Shown: positions 28,101 through 38,759, numbered from the stretch's first letter. The stretch: 64,000 bases of DNA from Dendrophyllia cribrosa (GCA_024195265.1 JAJLRJ010000006.1:11481987-11545986), one strand, 5' to 3'. Translations and numbers: made by a program. The notes: generated from the letters alone by a model not told the origin.

Positions 28101-30285
28101 TAACTTCAAACTATGGAAAATTTAAACTGATCTGTGTACTTCAAATGGATTTTTCAAGACAAATAGGAAAACGCTACAACATGGCAAATGTTTTTTAACG
28201 TGTAGACTGCGAGCAAGCTCTCAGGCGCGGGGGCATAAACCAAATATTGTTTTGCGTGACACGAATACGCCTTCTCAGTGAAACAAGAGAGAACTAGACA
28301 ACGTAATGCTTTAAATTTGCTTACTCCAGTTATGCACGGGACTTTCCCATGAGAGGACACAACATATTTAATGCATTACGTCATCCAGTTCTCTCTTTCA
28401 TTTCAAACGATGCATATTTATGTCACGCTAAGACATATGCTGTATTCATAATTTTCGAAACAAAATTTGTTTAACCCTCGGACGTACAAGGGGGAGGGGA
28501 GTGTTTGCCAAACCCCTCTTAACGTTTTTCTCCGATATTTTAAACACCATTTAAGATTAGCACATGCCGTTTTCAGTAGCTGTTCGTTTATCCTCGAGAC
28601 ACATTTTGGTAAAGTTTGGCGACAACCGATTGCTATGGTAACGAGATATGACGTCATAAGTAACATGTGGTCAACCCATTTTTGAAGAAAAATGCGTGTT
28701 TTTCACCTTTTTTCAGCGAAAAAAAAAATAATAAAATGCTGCCAAAAGTATCAAAATGTTTCATTGTATGTTATTTTGCAACTCTAGCAAACAATATTTG
28801 CAATTTCCGCTTTTTTCCGATAAATTTGAATTTTTAGTAAAATCCAAGATGGCGGCCATCTTGGCGGTCATTTTGGATGACGTCACGGACCCCAGCAGCG
28901 CCACAACCCATAATATTTACCTTATCTTGTAGAGCACATCGCGGGCTATCTATAGACCACTTTCATAATGGCGGCCGATTTATTTATTCTTTTATATGTA
29001 TGTTAATTAGCCTCACTGGCCTCGGTAACATGTGCAAAATTCAAAAGAATTTTTACTTTAAAATGAGGCCAGTGAGGCTAATTAACATACATATAAAAGA
29101 ATAAATAAATCGGCCGCCATTATGAAAGTGGTCTATTAGATGTAAAATATTTCCGAAATATTGCAACATCGCAAAAACAACAACACCCCCCTTGTACCAC
29201 GGTTGGGGTATAAGTTTGCGTGTACGTCCGAGGGTTAATTTGTACTTTTACAAATGACTCCCGGTCCGCCATCCACTAAGTATAAAAATAGAGTTTCATA
29301 TTCACGAGTTGGCTCATACGGAGCATGGCTGGTTAATATTTGAAGGTGGCTCACAACAGTTTCTAGTAATTTCTAGTACCTACACTTTGATGAATCAATT
29401 CTTAACCACTCTTTATCAGTTAGTGCTACAATAATGGTATTCAAACAAATGCCCAGTCATTGTTGAATAAGTTACGATCATCGTCATGACGTAACAGGTT
29501 ACCATGGTAACGGTATAACCAAATGCTAATGCAATTCTATAATTAAATAAGGGGTTTACCGAGCTCGTTTTTAAGTTATAAATACTTAAAGCTAAAATAA
29601 AGGGTGGCTTTAACAGGTTATACTGTTACTATGGTAACCTATTACATTATAAAATAGACCATAACTTTTTCGCCAACGACTGGGCATTTGTTTGATACCA
29701 TTACTGAAGCATCAACTGTTAAAGAATTGTAGTATTGATCTATCAAAGTACAAATGAAGAAAAATGCTGGGAACTATAGCGAGCCACATAAACTGCTATG
29801 AATTTGATTACAGCTGTCGAATTTTTTTATTCAACCCTTAAGTGGCTTGTCCGCAAAGTGAACCGAAACAGTTTGACGTGTTCAATACCATGTCAGTAAA
29901 AATGACAGCTATAAATAATACCCCATTCACACCAACGCTTAAACATGTTTAAATGTTGTTTAGTTTAAAACAGGTTTAGAAAAATACCCCCAAACGTGCC
30001 GTAATATTTGAAGTGAAATCTTTACTAAAAGCAACTTTATTGACTTTTATTACCATTCCAGGTAGTATGAGTCATACACATTTAAAAACGTTCAAGATAC
30101 AGGCTAAAAACGTAGTTAAACTAAACAACATTTAAACATGTTTAATCGTTGGTGTGAATGGGGTATAAGACGTCGTTGGATTAGAAGGAAATCTTACTTG
30201 GCAGAAACACAAGTTAAATCCTGCGCAAACCAACATGGCCACAAAGACCGAAACGAACTTCATGTCGATAGCACTCCAACGGACT
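9721..30285 (-). CDS. Secreted glycine-rich protein, complete 13-coding-exon gene (copy 1)
   Basis: Coding exons: 30263-30198, 27446-27381, 26283-26221, 25861-25801, 23313-23097, 21303-21074, 20403-20227, 18682-18504, 16326-16164, 15669-15628, 13515-13333, 12363-12196 and 9782-9721. All have AG/GT borders and compatible phases; they total 1677 nt (558 aa plus stop). An acceptor before the ATG (exon border 30285) implies a further 5'UTR exon. Exon 1 is a signal peptide ([15 protein letters not shown]...). Residues about 23-220 form a non-repetitive, Cys-containing N-terminal part. From about residue 190 Gly-rich blocks alternate with strand-like motifs [32 protein letters not shown] and [13 protein letters not shown]. 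It ends [17 protein letters not shown] recognise no named family; an extracellular structural or matrix role is inference. The introns are full of MITEs. Confidence 0.9.
10272..10633. mobile_element. MITE, GGGGGACTCCCATATAAAAA family
   Basis: It starts GGACTCCCATATAAAAATGA and ends with the inverted copy CATTTTTATATGGGAGTCCC. Inside are repeated GGTACC and CCTTTTAGGGG motifs, also found at 5474-5762 and 48332-48652. It lies downstream, on + coordinates, of the last exon of glycine-rich gene 1, in intron 12. Confidence 0.85.
10719..10862. mobile_element. Palindromic MITE in intron 12
   Basis: The left end CCTGTTCAGTTATATAGAT pairs with ATCTATAACTGAACAAG at the right end, with further pairing inward through GAACGTCAGTGACCAACGTGG. 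It is about 140 bp and non-coding. The rest of intron 12 (9783-12195) shows no further gene. Confidence 0.75.
12866..13057. mobile_element. MITE with ACAGTCAACTCT ends
   Basis: TACAGTCAACTCTATCTTAA at the left is mirrored by AGAGAGTTGACTGTA at the right. Several GTGGTCG(A/T)TTAAG submotifs lie between. About 190 bp, within intron 11 of the glycine-rich gene. Confidence 0.7.
13690..13975. mobile_element. MITE bounded by poly-G and poly-C ends
   Basis: A G run (13690 to about 13715) followed by GTACTCC opens the element; GGAAGTACCCCC plus a C run (to 13975) closes it. Inner parts AGGATAGGTGTGTGCCGCC and GGCGGCACATACCTATAT are also inverted copies. Related half elements occur near 24705-25140 and 58700-58955. 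Confidence 0.75.
14538..14690 (+). CDS. Possible small plus-strand exon (50 codons), unrecognised
   Basis: An ATG at 14538 opens 50 codons ([20 protein letters not shown]...) that end at a TAA lying inside a strong donor-like ATGTAAGTAT. It could be a first coding exon of an unknown nested gene, with the exon ending near 14686, or a chance frame. It sits in intron 10 of the glycine-rich gene, opposite strand, between transposon fragments. No family is recognised. Confidence 0.2.
   Translation: MDEDYPARIRGFGDVMITGQSETESAQSRVSMFRVKRRGICRLSIPQKKM
14757..15180 (+). pseudogene. 3' end of a non-LTR (LINE) retrotransposon
   Basis: The translation includes [18 protein letters not shown], then YNLRGIKKL, then [19 protein letters not shown]. 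This is the pattern at the C-terminus of CR1/RTE-type LINE reverse transcriptases (YKCLHGLAP...YNLRG...WNSLP...LNTFK). Only the terminal 88 codons and about 150 bases of 3' sequence are present, the usual result of 5' truncation on insertion. The catalytic RT core is absent. Confidence 0.8.
15735..16015. repeat. CCCTC-rich run and duplicated GGTAAGGTAGGTGACC unit
   Basis: A pyrimidine run of (CTCCC)n precedes two tandem copies of ATGGGTAAGGTAGGTGACCA (near 15807 and 15946). A related single copy is at 21363-21545. Intronic in glycine-rich gene 1. Confidence 0.65.
17292..17393. repeat. ACCAGTCAG microsatellite
   Basis: About eleven copies of a 9 bp unit, ACCAGTCAG, with few variants. It directly abuts the left end of the next MITE. 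Confidence 0.9.
17396..17831. mobile_element. MITE with GCTTAAGGCGGGA ends
   Basis: It opens GCTTAAGGCGGGATTC and closes with GAGTCCCGCCTTATGTAAGC. The right portion (ACCTCTTTAAAC...) is found inverted near 21590-21790, so at least two copies lie in this gene's introns. Confidence 0.7.
18085..18480. repeat. Inverted-repeat element, copy 1
   Basis: AACTATAACAAAATTCTCGA (about 18092) recurs inverted near 18313-18332, and TTGGTAACAGGACTTTGTG pairs with the end near 18460-18476. A close copy of the right half is at 45662-45880, and a diverged relative at about 19400-19640. Confidence 0.6.
18712..18862. mobile_element. Palindromic MITE, AGGCCCAGTATCACCCAT ends
   Basis: AGGCCCAGTATCACCCATAA and the inverted ATGGGTGATACTGGGCCT bound about 150 bp of non-coding sequence, 30 bases from the acceptor of the glycine-rich exon 8. 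Confidence 0.8.
20577..20650. repeat. ATTCTTCGGC decamer repeat
   Basis: About seven imperfect 10 bp units (CATTCTTCGG / CATTCCTCGG), in intron 6. Confidence 0.8.
21790..22250. repeat. Tandem repeat of about 110 bp, four copies
   Basis: The units contain AAGTGTGACCATTCAAATGA, then AGCTATTGAG, then GTGGTACTGTTTATTATG. Inverted single copies of this sequence occur in the intergenic spacers near 32400, 39230 and 46760. Confidence 0.75.
22770..22978. mobile_element. Long palindromic MITE in intron 5
   Basis: GCATTTCAACAGCCAATTTG near 22777 is repeated inverted at the right end. The arms continue through CACAATCGTGTGGTAGGG, giving about 70 bp of pairing per arm. Confidence 0.8.
23369..24237. mobile_element. 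Non-autonomous element with CAGGGGCGGA start
   Basis: It begins CAGGGGCGGATTTAGGGG and ends near TTGGATCCCCCCCTG, an imperfect inversion. The CAGGGGCGGA terminus is typical of hAT-like short elements. No convincing 8 bp target duplication was found. A 30-40 base poly-G tract lies at about 24135-24168. Confidence 0.5.
24520..24697. mobile_element. Palindromic MITE, ATAGCCCATTTCTGAGTT family
   Basis: The ends TATAGCCCATTTCTGAGTTG and CAACTCTGAAATGGGCTA are inverted; the middle has inverted AACCATTCATATGAAAATGA. Same family as the element at 45217-45392 that splits the Penelope-like remnant. Confidence 0.8.
24705..25140. mobile_element. Composite MITE with nested palindrome and poly-G end
   Basis: The outer part carries TACCCCGTTCTAGA repeats related to 58700-58955. 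A nested palindrome of about 127 bp lies at 24923-25049 (GGGCCAGTTG ... CAACTGGCCC). A G run ends the element at about 25107-25132. Confidence 0.6.
28475..29234. mobile_element. TTAA-flanked MITE with CCCTCGGACGTACA ends
   Basis: TTAA at 28471-28474 and 29235-29238 flanks the inverted ends CCCTCGGACGTACA and TGTACGTCCGAGGG. TTAA plus a CCC start is the piggyBac pattern. A partial second copy begins at about 63667. It contains the nested palindrome 28952-29135. It lies in intron 1 of glycine-rich gene 1. Confidence 0.85.
28952..29135. mobile_element. Near-perfect palindromic MITE nested in the 28475-29234 element
   Basis: The left arm ATAGACCACTTTCATAATGG continues through GGCGGCCGATTTATTTATTC; the right arm is its almost exact inverse. 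The arms are about 80 bp with a short loop. The related element at 63667-64000 appears to lack it at the matching place. Confidence 0.85.
29344..29792. mobile_element. Imperfect inverted-repeat element in intron 1
   Basis: AAACAAATGCCCAGTCATTG (29434) and GACTGGGCATTTGTTTGATA (29679) are inverted copies. Outer ends AAGGTGGCTCACAACAG and ATAGCGAGCCACATAAACTG pair weakly. No coding sequence is seen. Confidence 0.6.
29919..30165. mobile_element. MITE with TACCCCATTCACACCAACG ends
   Basis: The ends TACCCCATTCACACCAACGC and CGTTGGTGTGAATGGGGTA are inverted, as are the inner AAACATGTTTAAATGTTG blocks. It ends about 30 bases from the signal-peptide exon of glycine-rich gene 1. Confidence 0.8.
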
Positions 30286-31335
30286 CTGTAAAATAAAATG
30301 AGAACACAGAATAAGCTTAACCCTATTCAGACCGATCGTTTTTTGGTCTTTTGGAACGGAGATGGAGATGATAGCGACATTTTTCAATCGGCTTTTAAGC
30401 GGTCTTCTCTAAGTCAGATCAACGTGAAATTTTCGCTACCAACTGGCTTTGAATTGAAGTTTGGAAAGATATATTTTCTGAAAAAAATCGATATTACCAT
30501 GACGACGATAAATAAGAAACTTCGAAATCAGAAAAGTGAAATTTTGCGCGTCTAAGATTTCGCATTGAAAATTCCACATAGACATCTTAAAATATGGTAA
30601 GATCAATAAGTAGACTGAGTAGGCGACCACAGTCTTGAATCTTTCTTCCAGGAGACCATGTTACCTTCAATATCGCATATATATTTTGGAAGAATAAAAA
30701 AATTCTGTATGCATGTCTGATTTCAAATAAATCGCAATAACATTTCAAACCTTACTATTTGTACACTTGTAATAAATTGATCAAGAGATTAACACTGGTT
30801 TTGTGAAATTACTTCAAGATAGTGTCAAAAAGTAGCTTAATGTTATGTTTGTACATCATCAAAGTTTTGTTTACTTTCCCTTTTGCGATCTTGAGAACTA
30901 CTTTTTTTTCCTAACATCGCTCCATGTCTAATTTTTGGGTAATTTTCGATTTTAATCGCTTCTGTAAAAATCTGAGAAACGGCTCGATGGATTTTTTTAA
31001 AACGCTCATGCTTACCGATGTGAAAATTATTATATGAAAGTTTCATTGACATCGATTCACTGGAACGCTTACAATCAATCGATGGCATTGATTTTAATAC
31101 ATTAGTTACTTGCTATCGATTGCTATATTATGACAATTCGAACATCACAAGTAAACGTCGGCTGATTGACATTGATTGCTATCGATTCATGATCGATCAA
31201 AGCATCGATTATTGTCAATAATCCGCATTTGTTGTCAAACTGATACCTGTATAAAGCAATTAAAGTGGGAGTAATCGTAGTTTTATTGTTCTGATTTCCT
31301 GATAGCCTGAGTAGCAGACGTCAATTTATTTATTG

Positions 31336-31428
31336 GGCGAAATTACGAGGACGCGCGCGCGAGGGGAACGCGCGAAGGGGTCCCTTTTGCGCGTTCCCCT
31401 CTCGCGCGCGTCCTCGAAATTTCGCCCT
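31336..31428. repeat. GC-rich perfect hairpin in spacer copy 1
   Basis: The left arm CGAGGACGCGCGCGCGAGGG and a following GAACGCGCGAAGGG are exactly mirrored to the right. Stems of about 40 bp flank a small TCCCTTTT-type loop, strongly contrasting with AT-rich surroundings. Further copies are at 36643-36722 and 45963-46056. Confidence 0.85.
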
Positions 31429-32010
31429 TTAAATGAACCGGCGCATGCTACGCAGGCTAATTTCCTGAGTTTGCCGAGATTTGTGTTAACATACAAGGAC
31501 GCCAGTGTTTATTATCTTTATGGTCACGCATTGTAAACAGGCGATCGAGCGTTCGCGTCGGAAATGGGATTTTGCATTTCTACTTCAGACTTCAAATGAC
31601 TGGTTAAAATCATGCCTTAACATACTTGTTGTATGAGGGACTTCCCACTCGAAAAGACCGAACAGTTTTGGGTAAATTCGCGCATTTTTGACTATTGCCT
31701 ATAGCACTCGTCGAGATACGTCGGTGTAGTGGATTTGATTACAGTGGATTTATAATTTCTTAGTCTTTTCGTGTCTCTCCACGTTTAAATTCGTCGGAAT
31801 TACGGTCAATTACGGTTGACTCCTCTACGCCCTGTAACTGACTCCCCAAATAGCGCTCTGGCAGTCCATGAAGAGAGTCGAAAATAAGCCTTTTTAATCT
31901 CACTTTTCGCTGTTACTGAATTGTGGAGAGTGTGTATTAACATAATCTCAAAATAAAGCGTACGGAAGCATAACATGCTAAAATCGTCAAAAATTTTCCT
32001 ATTATTCCTG

Positions 32011-32263
32011 AGTGACCATGTGATACCAGTACAATGTTCTATCCACTGAGCTATCAAGCCACATGGATAGATGGTCAATTGCGAGTTCATAATATACCCG
32101 ATGATAGTGAACATATATGAATGTGAATATATGAAAACCATATATTTGAACTGCGGATAAACATGAGTGAAATTTTTGTGATTCTCACAAAAAACGGGAA
32201 CGGGATTCAAACCCACGACCTTGCGATACCGGTGCAATGCTCTAAGCACTGAGCTATCAAGCC
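32011..32263 (-). repeat. Tandem tRNA-derived (SINE-like) sequences
   Basis: Minus-strand 32263-32200 reads GGCTTGATAGCTCAGTGCTT (A box), then GCACCGGTATCGC, then GGTTTGAATCC (B box). The anticodon-arm region resembles a tRNA, but the acceptor ends do not pair and the residue before the anticodon is wrong. A second head, GGCTTGATAGCTCAGTGGAT, lies at about 32060-32011. Both share the flank CATGGATAGATGGTCAAT. Treat as tRNA pseudogenes or a dimeric SINE, not functional tRNA. Confidence 0.65.
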
Positions 32264-33619
32264 TCATGGATAGATGGTCAATATTGCGAGTTCTTAACCG
32301 ACTTACATGAGTTATTAATTAACCTGGAAGTTCAATGTTATAAAAAGGTACAACTAACATCGAGGGATAAAGTATTTGAATGGATTTCATCGGCACAAAA
32401 CTCATAATTAAGTTAGAACCACCTTGTATCGCGTAATAAACAGTATAGGAAAGGACAGCTCAATAGCTTTAATTTGAATTGTCACACTTAATAGTTTTAG
32501 CAACGTAATGGAAACGCCTATTAACTTATGTCATCGTGACGTTGAAAAGAAAGCCGAATTCTATAAGATACTCTTAATTATGTCGGACATCCAGGCGACA
32601 ACAATTAATTATCTATCGAAGAGACTGTTTTTCGCCTGGTTTTGCGTCGTGTATTTCTCTTGTTCATTAAGTTTATACCAGTTTCTTATCAATTTGTACG
32701 AAAGGCCAAGAAACTCATGAGACCTTATAATGATATATTTTAAGATTTGGAGATGATCACGCGATTTAATGAATATTGCATTTTGATTAATTCCCACGAC
32801 CCCTAATAACGTCGGTGTTAAGTTTACAAGTAGTCGAACTCGGTAATATTAATAGTCGAAATACAAAGCTGGGTAGTTTCTTGGTGTTGCGGATGGTGTG
32901 ATCACCAAATGACGTAAAACAAAAGATTCAAAAGACACTAAACAATACCCACACCACAACACAAATGCTAACCAACAATGGCTTCCGCAACACCAAGAAA
33001 CACCCCAAAGCTGTCTTCTAGAAGGTATTGTTTCATTGTGTTCATGGTCTAGCGGACAGCTAGGTCGGATAGCAGACGAATATTCCTCACAGCCGTTTGA
33101 AAAATGATAACGTTTCGATCAGAACCAGTACTAGTAAATAACTACTTTTATGGCCCTCGAGAAAGAAGAGAGATAGTTGTGGACCGACATTAGTGTTCAA
33201 TAAAGTTTGTTCATCCTCTGCGATTGATCAATTATGCATCGTTTGATGGTAATACTCTAGCGCTCGCTATTGATACGATCTGCAGTCCATTGGAATAGTG
33301 TATAACCTTAACGAATACTAGGCGTTCTTATAAGGGATTTGGGAAGTTGATGGAATTAGACATATAAGTAGCATTCGCGCATACTAACCGCACAGATAAG
33401 ATAACTTTAAAACCCAGTAACAACGACACAAGTATCGAGTAGCACGTGTCTTTGTTCAACAATGCAAATGCTGACAGCAATGATTACTAATACAGTCGTC
33501 GATCCTCCCCTTACGAACACTTCCATAATACGCGCGGACACGTAACATGCACTCTATTGGCGACATTTTGCTTGGTCCAGAGGGAACCAAAATTGATATA
33601 AACTTTTCCTATATAATAC

Positions 33620-36470
33620 AGACACCTCTAGTTAAAGTCAGTGCTAGCAGCAATTGTAGCGTTATTCAATAACATTAACGAATTTATAAAAATGTTGACT
33701 CCTACTGAGTTAATGAAGCGCATGACAAAAGCTCAAAAAACTTAAATAATTTTCAACGACATAGCAACATACAGCAGTAAAAAACTGTCGATAAACTAAA
33801 ATAGTGAGAAATGTATTCAAATAAACAGAGTATGATCACTCTGTCGGTTTTCTTGGATTAGATAGGTAATTATGCAATCAATCTTACCTGTAGTCGCTTT
33901 AAATTGGAGATGTGTACACAACGAAAGGCATGAAGAAAATAATTCACCTTAAGTCATGCTCTTGCTTATGAAGGCAAGTAGCATAACGAAGCATGTTGGA
34001 CTTTCCAAATTAATTATCTTTCCCTCCGGCAACAAAGTAAAACTATTGTTAAATAAATTAGCAATTATCTTTTTTCCTTGGAATGGAAACACCATTAACC
34101 TATAATCGCATAACAAGCCAGAACCCCGATCTTAGGACCAAGCCGACGTTTAACGTCGCGTTCTTCAAATTTTTGTGGGGGATTATTAGCGCGCTAGGTG
34201 TGAATCCTTTGTTTCGAATGAACAGGGATATTCCATCAAAAGAGGTCGAAATATGTCTTGTAGCTGTCATCAATGTTAAACTTAATGACAACTGTTCAAA
34301 ACTGTTCAAAGTCCATTAATTCTATTAAAGCCGAATAATTGCTTTACCGTGGCTGAAAACCGGGAACATATCTTGATAAGGAACTCTGTGTAAAATAGCG
34401 GTATTTACAATTTTTTTTAAAACGAAAAAAAAAAACCGGCGAAGATTTTACCTAGTAGACAAAAAGCGACAGAATGATCCTACTCTGTCCATTTGAATAT
34501 ATGTTTTGCTATTTCAGTTTAACGATTGTTTATTATTGCTACGTTGTTGATTATTATTTAAGCCGGTTAAGATTTTGTCGTAGTCATTTCAGTAATCAGT
34601 AGGACAGTCGCCAGTTCTCGTACGGTTGGTCATTAACTCCATTCCTCCGATTACATAACGCTTCCATGGATTCATCAAACCATTCAAAGCACGGCATATC
34701 TATCAACAGGTTCTTCATATCAGCAACATTGTTTTGGAGATGTAGCATTTTTAAATTTTTGGCCGTGCAGCTGAGCGTCCATGTGCGAAACTAAAACAAG
34801 TATTTTTCACTCAGTTGAAAGACTTTTCTAAAGCGAGGTTGCAAATCAAAGGTCTTCTAAATCTTTGAACTGAACAGAAACAGTAATATAGAAAATTTAG
34901 CTGTATTTCAAGAATTTCTTAATTAATTTCTTTTATTTTCTCGGCTAGTTGTTGAGTCGACTAAATTCAAGGGCTGTTCGCAAGACCATATAGCCACAAT
35001 GAAAAAATACCTCTAGAATTCGGATTTGTTTATCGACTTAAAATATACTTAAATCCTACACCGCAATTAAAAACTAATTTATCAAACCGCGTCTTTCGAT
35101 GACACTAGTCATTGTAAAGACGCGGTTTGGAAAGTTCAAAGTGCTTCGTAATGCTACCTGCCTTAAGCAAGAGAATGACGTGAGTTAAATTAGATTATTT
35201 GTGTATCTCGTTGAGTGAACGTCTCCAATTGGAAGCACCTATTAACTAACTAAGGTGAATTTTTTCGACATATTATCTAGTAGACAAAAAGCGACAGAAT
35301 GATCCTACTCTGTCCATTTGAATGTATGTTTCGCTAACGGTTTAGCTCAGTGTATTTCAAGAATTTCTTAATTTCTTTTATTTGGCATTCTCTGCAACAT
35401 CCTTCTCTGGGGTTGTTCTCATAGCCAGAAAACAAACTGCTTACGAAAATGAAAACGATCTATAAATAACAAAGTTGCAGTTTATGATAAGTTATTTCTC
35501 GGCTAGTTGTGATTGAACGTGATCCGTATCCGGATGACTAAATTCGAAGACTATTCGCTAGACCATAGACACAATGAAAAAATTCCTTCTAGAATTCGGC
35601 TTTGTTTATCGACTAAAAAAATACTGAGCTCTTGCTGAGGATGAATGATGACTGAATTATTTTAATTGGATACTCTTGTCGACAAGAACCTGACTATAAA
35701 TATAAACTTAAGCGGCTGATGAAGTGGCTACTTTGTTATTTATAGTAAGATCATAACTGACCATTGTATTGTTTTAAGGCTATTTTTGCCCACGGGAAAC
35801 GATAACTTTAGACAGATATAACTGGGTGCGAACAGGAATGTGTGAAAACTAATTAAGATTTATTTCAACGTGTGAATTTCCAAGGTGAATTTGGACCCCT
35901 AATGCGTTCAATAAAATCGACCCTCTGGCTTGTGGTCTGGGGTACTAAAAAGAGACGTTGAAAAGAAAGCCGAATTCTATAAGGCACTCTCAATTATGTT
36001 GGACGTCCAGGTGATAACAATTAATTATCTCGCGAATTGAAGCTGACTGTTTCTCGCCTTGTTTTGCATCGTGTATTTTTCATAGTTATTCAGTTTATAT
36101 CAGTTTCGTATCAATTTGTAAGAAAGGACAAGAATCTCACGAGCCCTCATAATGATTTATTTTAAGATTTAGAGATGATCACGCGATTTAATGAATATTG
36201 CATTTTGATCAATTCCCACGACCTCTGAGATCTTTAAAGAAGTCGAACTCAGTAATATTAATAGCCGATATACAAAGCTGAATTTTCTAGATGGTATTTC
36301 TTCATTGTGTCTATGGTCTAGTGGACAGCCAGGTGACAATAGAGAAGTATTCATCAAACCTAGATGTTTGAAACATGATACGCACGTTTCGATCAGAACC
36401 AGCAAATAACTTCTCAAGTTTTTTTGGGCCTCGAGAGACAGCTGTTGACCACTATTAGCGTTCGAACGTC
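33620..36470. repeat. Array spacer copy 2
   Basis: It carries the promoter-proximal segment (about 33640-34080, matching 38830-39190 and 46440-46730) and the late segment (about 35950-36470). The centre (34100-35940) is AT-rich with no recognised gene. Within it ACAAAAAGCGACAGAATGAT is duplicated (about 34459 and 35284), and there is a small inverted pair around 35094-35130. The hairpin part seen in the other copies is missing. Confidence 0.6.
33888..33925 (-). promoter_or_regulatory. Candidate 5'UTR exon donor of glycine-rich gene 1
   Basis: On the minus strand CCAATTTAAAGCGACTACAG is followed by GTAAGATTG, a good splice donor. The gene's coding exon 1 needs an upstream exon because an acceptor lies at 30286-30287. 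The same sequence sits at 46530-46560 with an intact GTAAGT donor, and at 39010-39040 with a damaged one. The assignment is inference. Confidence 0.35.
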
Positions 36471-37215
36471 TGATTGACATTGATTGCTATCGATACGTGA
36501 TCGATCAAAGCATCGATTATTGTCAATAATCCGCATTTGCTGTCAAACTGATACCTGTATAAAGCAATTAAAGTGGGAGTAATCGTAGTTTTATTGTTCT
36601 GATTTCCTGATAGCCTGAGTAACAGACGTCGATTTATTTATTGGGCGAAATTACGAGGACGCGCGCGGGAGGGGAACGCGCGAAGGGGACCCTTTTGCGC
36701 GTTCCCCTCTCGCGCGGGCGCATGCTACGCAGGCCAATTTCCTGAGTTTGCCGAGATTTGTATTAACATACAAGGACGCCAGTGTTTATTATCTTTATGG
36801 TCACGCATTGTAAACAGGCGATCGAGCGTTCGCGGCGGAAATGGGATTTTTGCATTTCTACTTCAGACTTCAAACGACTGGTTAAAATCATGCCTTAATA
36901 TACTTGTTGTACGAGGGACTTCCCACTCGAAAAGACCGAACAGTTTCGGTAAATTCCCGCTTTTTTTACTATTGCCTATAGCACTCGTTGAGACACGTCG
37001 GTGAAATGGATTTGCTTTTATTGAATTTATAACTTCTTAGTCTTTTTGTGTCGCTCCCGTTGAAATTAGACAAAATTACGGTCAATTACGTTGATTCCTC
37101 TACGCCCTGTAACTGACTCCCCAAATAGTGCTCTGGCATTCCATGAAGAGAGTCGAGAATAAGCCTTTTTAATCTCACTTTTCGCCGTTACTGAATTGTT
37201 GAGAGTGTGCATTAA

Positions 37216-37421
37216 TCCTTTCACTCCCAGAGTCAATTATGGAGACATATAATGTAGTTCTAACTTTTGAGTCTGTGGACGAAATCCTATGATGTGACCA
37301 TTCAAATGAAACCTCTTTGACAGTACTTTTGCATGTTACCATTTGTTTCTCGATATTGTACAAAATAAAATTTGTGGTTTTTCTTGAATTTTGATTATTG
37401 GCACTCTTGGGAGTGAAAGGG
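37216..37421. mobile_element. TTAA-flanked MITE, CCCTTTCACTC family (clean copy)
   Basis: Flanked by TTAA at 37212-37215 and 37422-37425, with inverted ends (T)CCTTTCACTCCCAGAGT and CTTGGGAGTGAAAGG. The matching spacer copy 1 has the empty site at about 31935 (GTGTATTAACATAATCTC). That confirms both the insertion and the target duplication. Confidence 0.9.
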
Positions 37422-37755
37422 TTAACATAATCTCAAAATAAAGCGTAAGGAAGCGTAACATGCTAAATTCATCAAAAATTTTCCTTTTTAATTCCTGAGT
37501 AGGACTGTATTTAGTCAAGTCTCTTTTTCGATAGTTTAACATGCTTTTTAATTTAAAAATCTTAGCCGACTTATATGAGTTATTAATTAACCTGGAAGTT
37601 CAATGTTATAAAAATCTACAACTACCCTCGACGAATAAAGCATGGGGCATCGTCGCCTAGCTTCAAGCCGAACTAGCCGGTGTCTACTAGACACAAGCAC
37701 AAGATCCATTTTGAATGGTTCGACAAAAACTAGACCTTATATAGTTAAAGTGCTA

Positions 37756-38046
37756 ATGCACCAGTCATTTGAACCCCCCCCCCCCCCCCCCCCCCAATTC
37801 GGGCTTGAGCGGGGCATTCACTTTTTATGCAAGTGAAAGCGAGTGAAGTCCCCGGGACAAAAGTGAGTGGTACATTCCCCCGCCCCTACTGTTCCACACA
37901 CACATGGTACTCCCTTTGTAAAACAGCTTATTATAGCCAAGCGTAACACACGGGTTAAAAGACACTGTTGGCAGCCATGAAATAAACACATTGATTTTTG
38001 AGCGGCCAGCAAATAACTTGCAAAGGCTCCTCAATACATAATGAAG

Positions 38047-38088
<42 letters not shown>

Positions 38089-38690
38089 TCCGGATAAATT
38101 GACAATGAAACACAACAGACAACTATTACAGTAGTGTTAATCGTACAAATAATAGCAGAAATTGAAATTGCTTCAACTGATTCAGCTGATTCATTTTGAT
38201 GATTGCATACAATGTGATCTCACTATAAAAGAATTGAATCGACTGATCAAAGGGCGCAGAACCCTAACACAATTCACGTGCGCTTATCGTCGATCAAAGT
38301 CATCATGAAATTAAAGTGAAAATCAGTCCTGTCCAGATGTACGTTCCACAATAACGAATAAAAAATATTTGCAAGACAGTGATACCAATACTGACCATTA
38401 TTTATAGTAATGGCTAATACACTTTGCAAAATGTGAAAAATTAAATCGTTTCAAAACAAAAAGAGTACTCATGCAGAACCCTAACACAATTCACGTGCGC
38501 TAATCGTCGATCAAAGTCATCATGAAACTATGAGGCTATAGGCTCTCACTATGAGGCGCGAAAATGAAAACCGCTGACCAAGGAGTGACTGCTCGGCTTA
38601 TTCCCCTGGTAGGGGATGCGAAGACCGTGACTTCCAGCGAATTCCCCGCCTACCGGAGAACCAAAATGGAGTATATCTGAGGTGAAAGTC

Positions 38691-38759
<69 letters not shown>

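Larger units (their letters stand above)
31161..33510. repeat. Array spacer copy 1 (with 3'UTR relic)
   Basis: It contains the GC-rich hairpin (31336-31428), the TTAGAACCACCTTG segment, the late-spacer segment (to about 33330) and, at about 33421-33500, ACGACACAAGTATCGAGT. That last piece is also found just beside the glycine-rich gene 2 poly(A) site. So this copy ends in a relic of a lost gene's 3' flank. The frame starting METPINLCHRDVEKKAEF recurs in copies 2 and 3 but changes downstream and is not claimed as a gene. Confidence 0.7.

Noticed and set aside
32200..32263. Functional tRNA gene
   Set aside because: A and B boxes are present, but the acceptor stem does not pair and the anticodon loop lacks the usual T before the anticodon.
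31806..32267. 153-codon frame containing LIAQWIEHCTG
   Set aside because: It is the translation of the tRNA-derived repeat, a well-known source of spurious protein predictions.
32508..32720. Small gene METPINLCHRDVEKKAEF, with relatives at 35960 and 39324
   Set aside because: The spacer copies are too similar at DNA level to show coding selection, and the C-terminal halves differ by frame changes.
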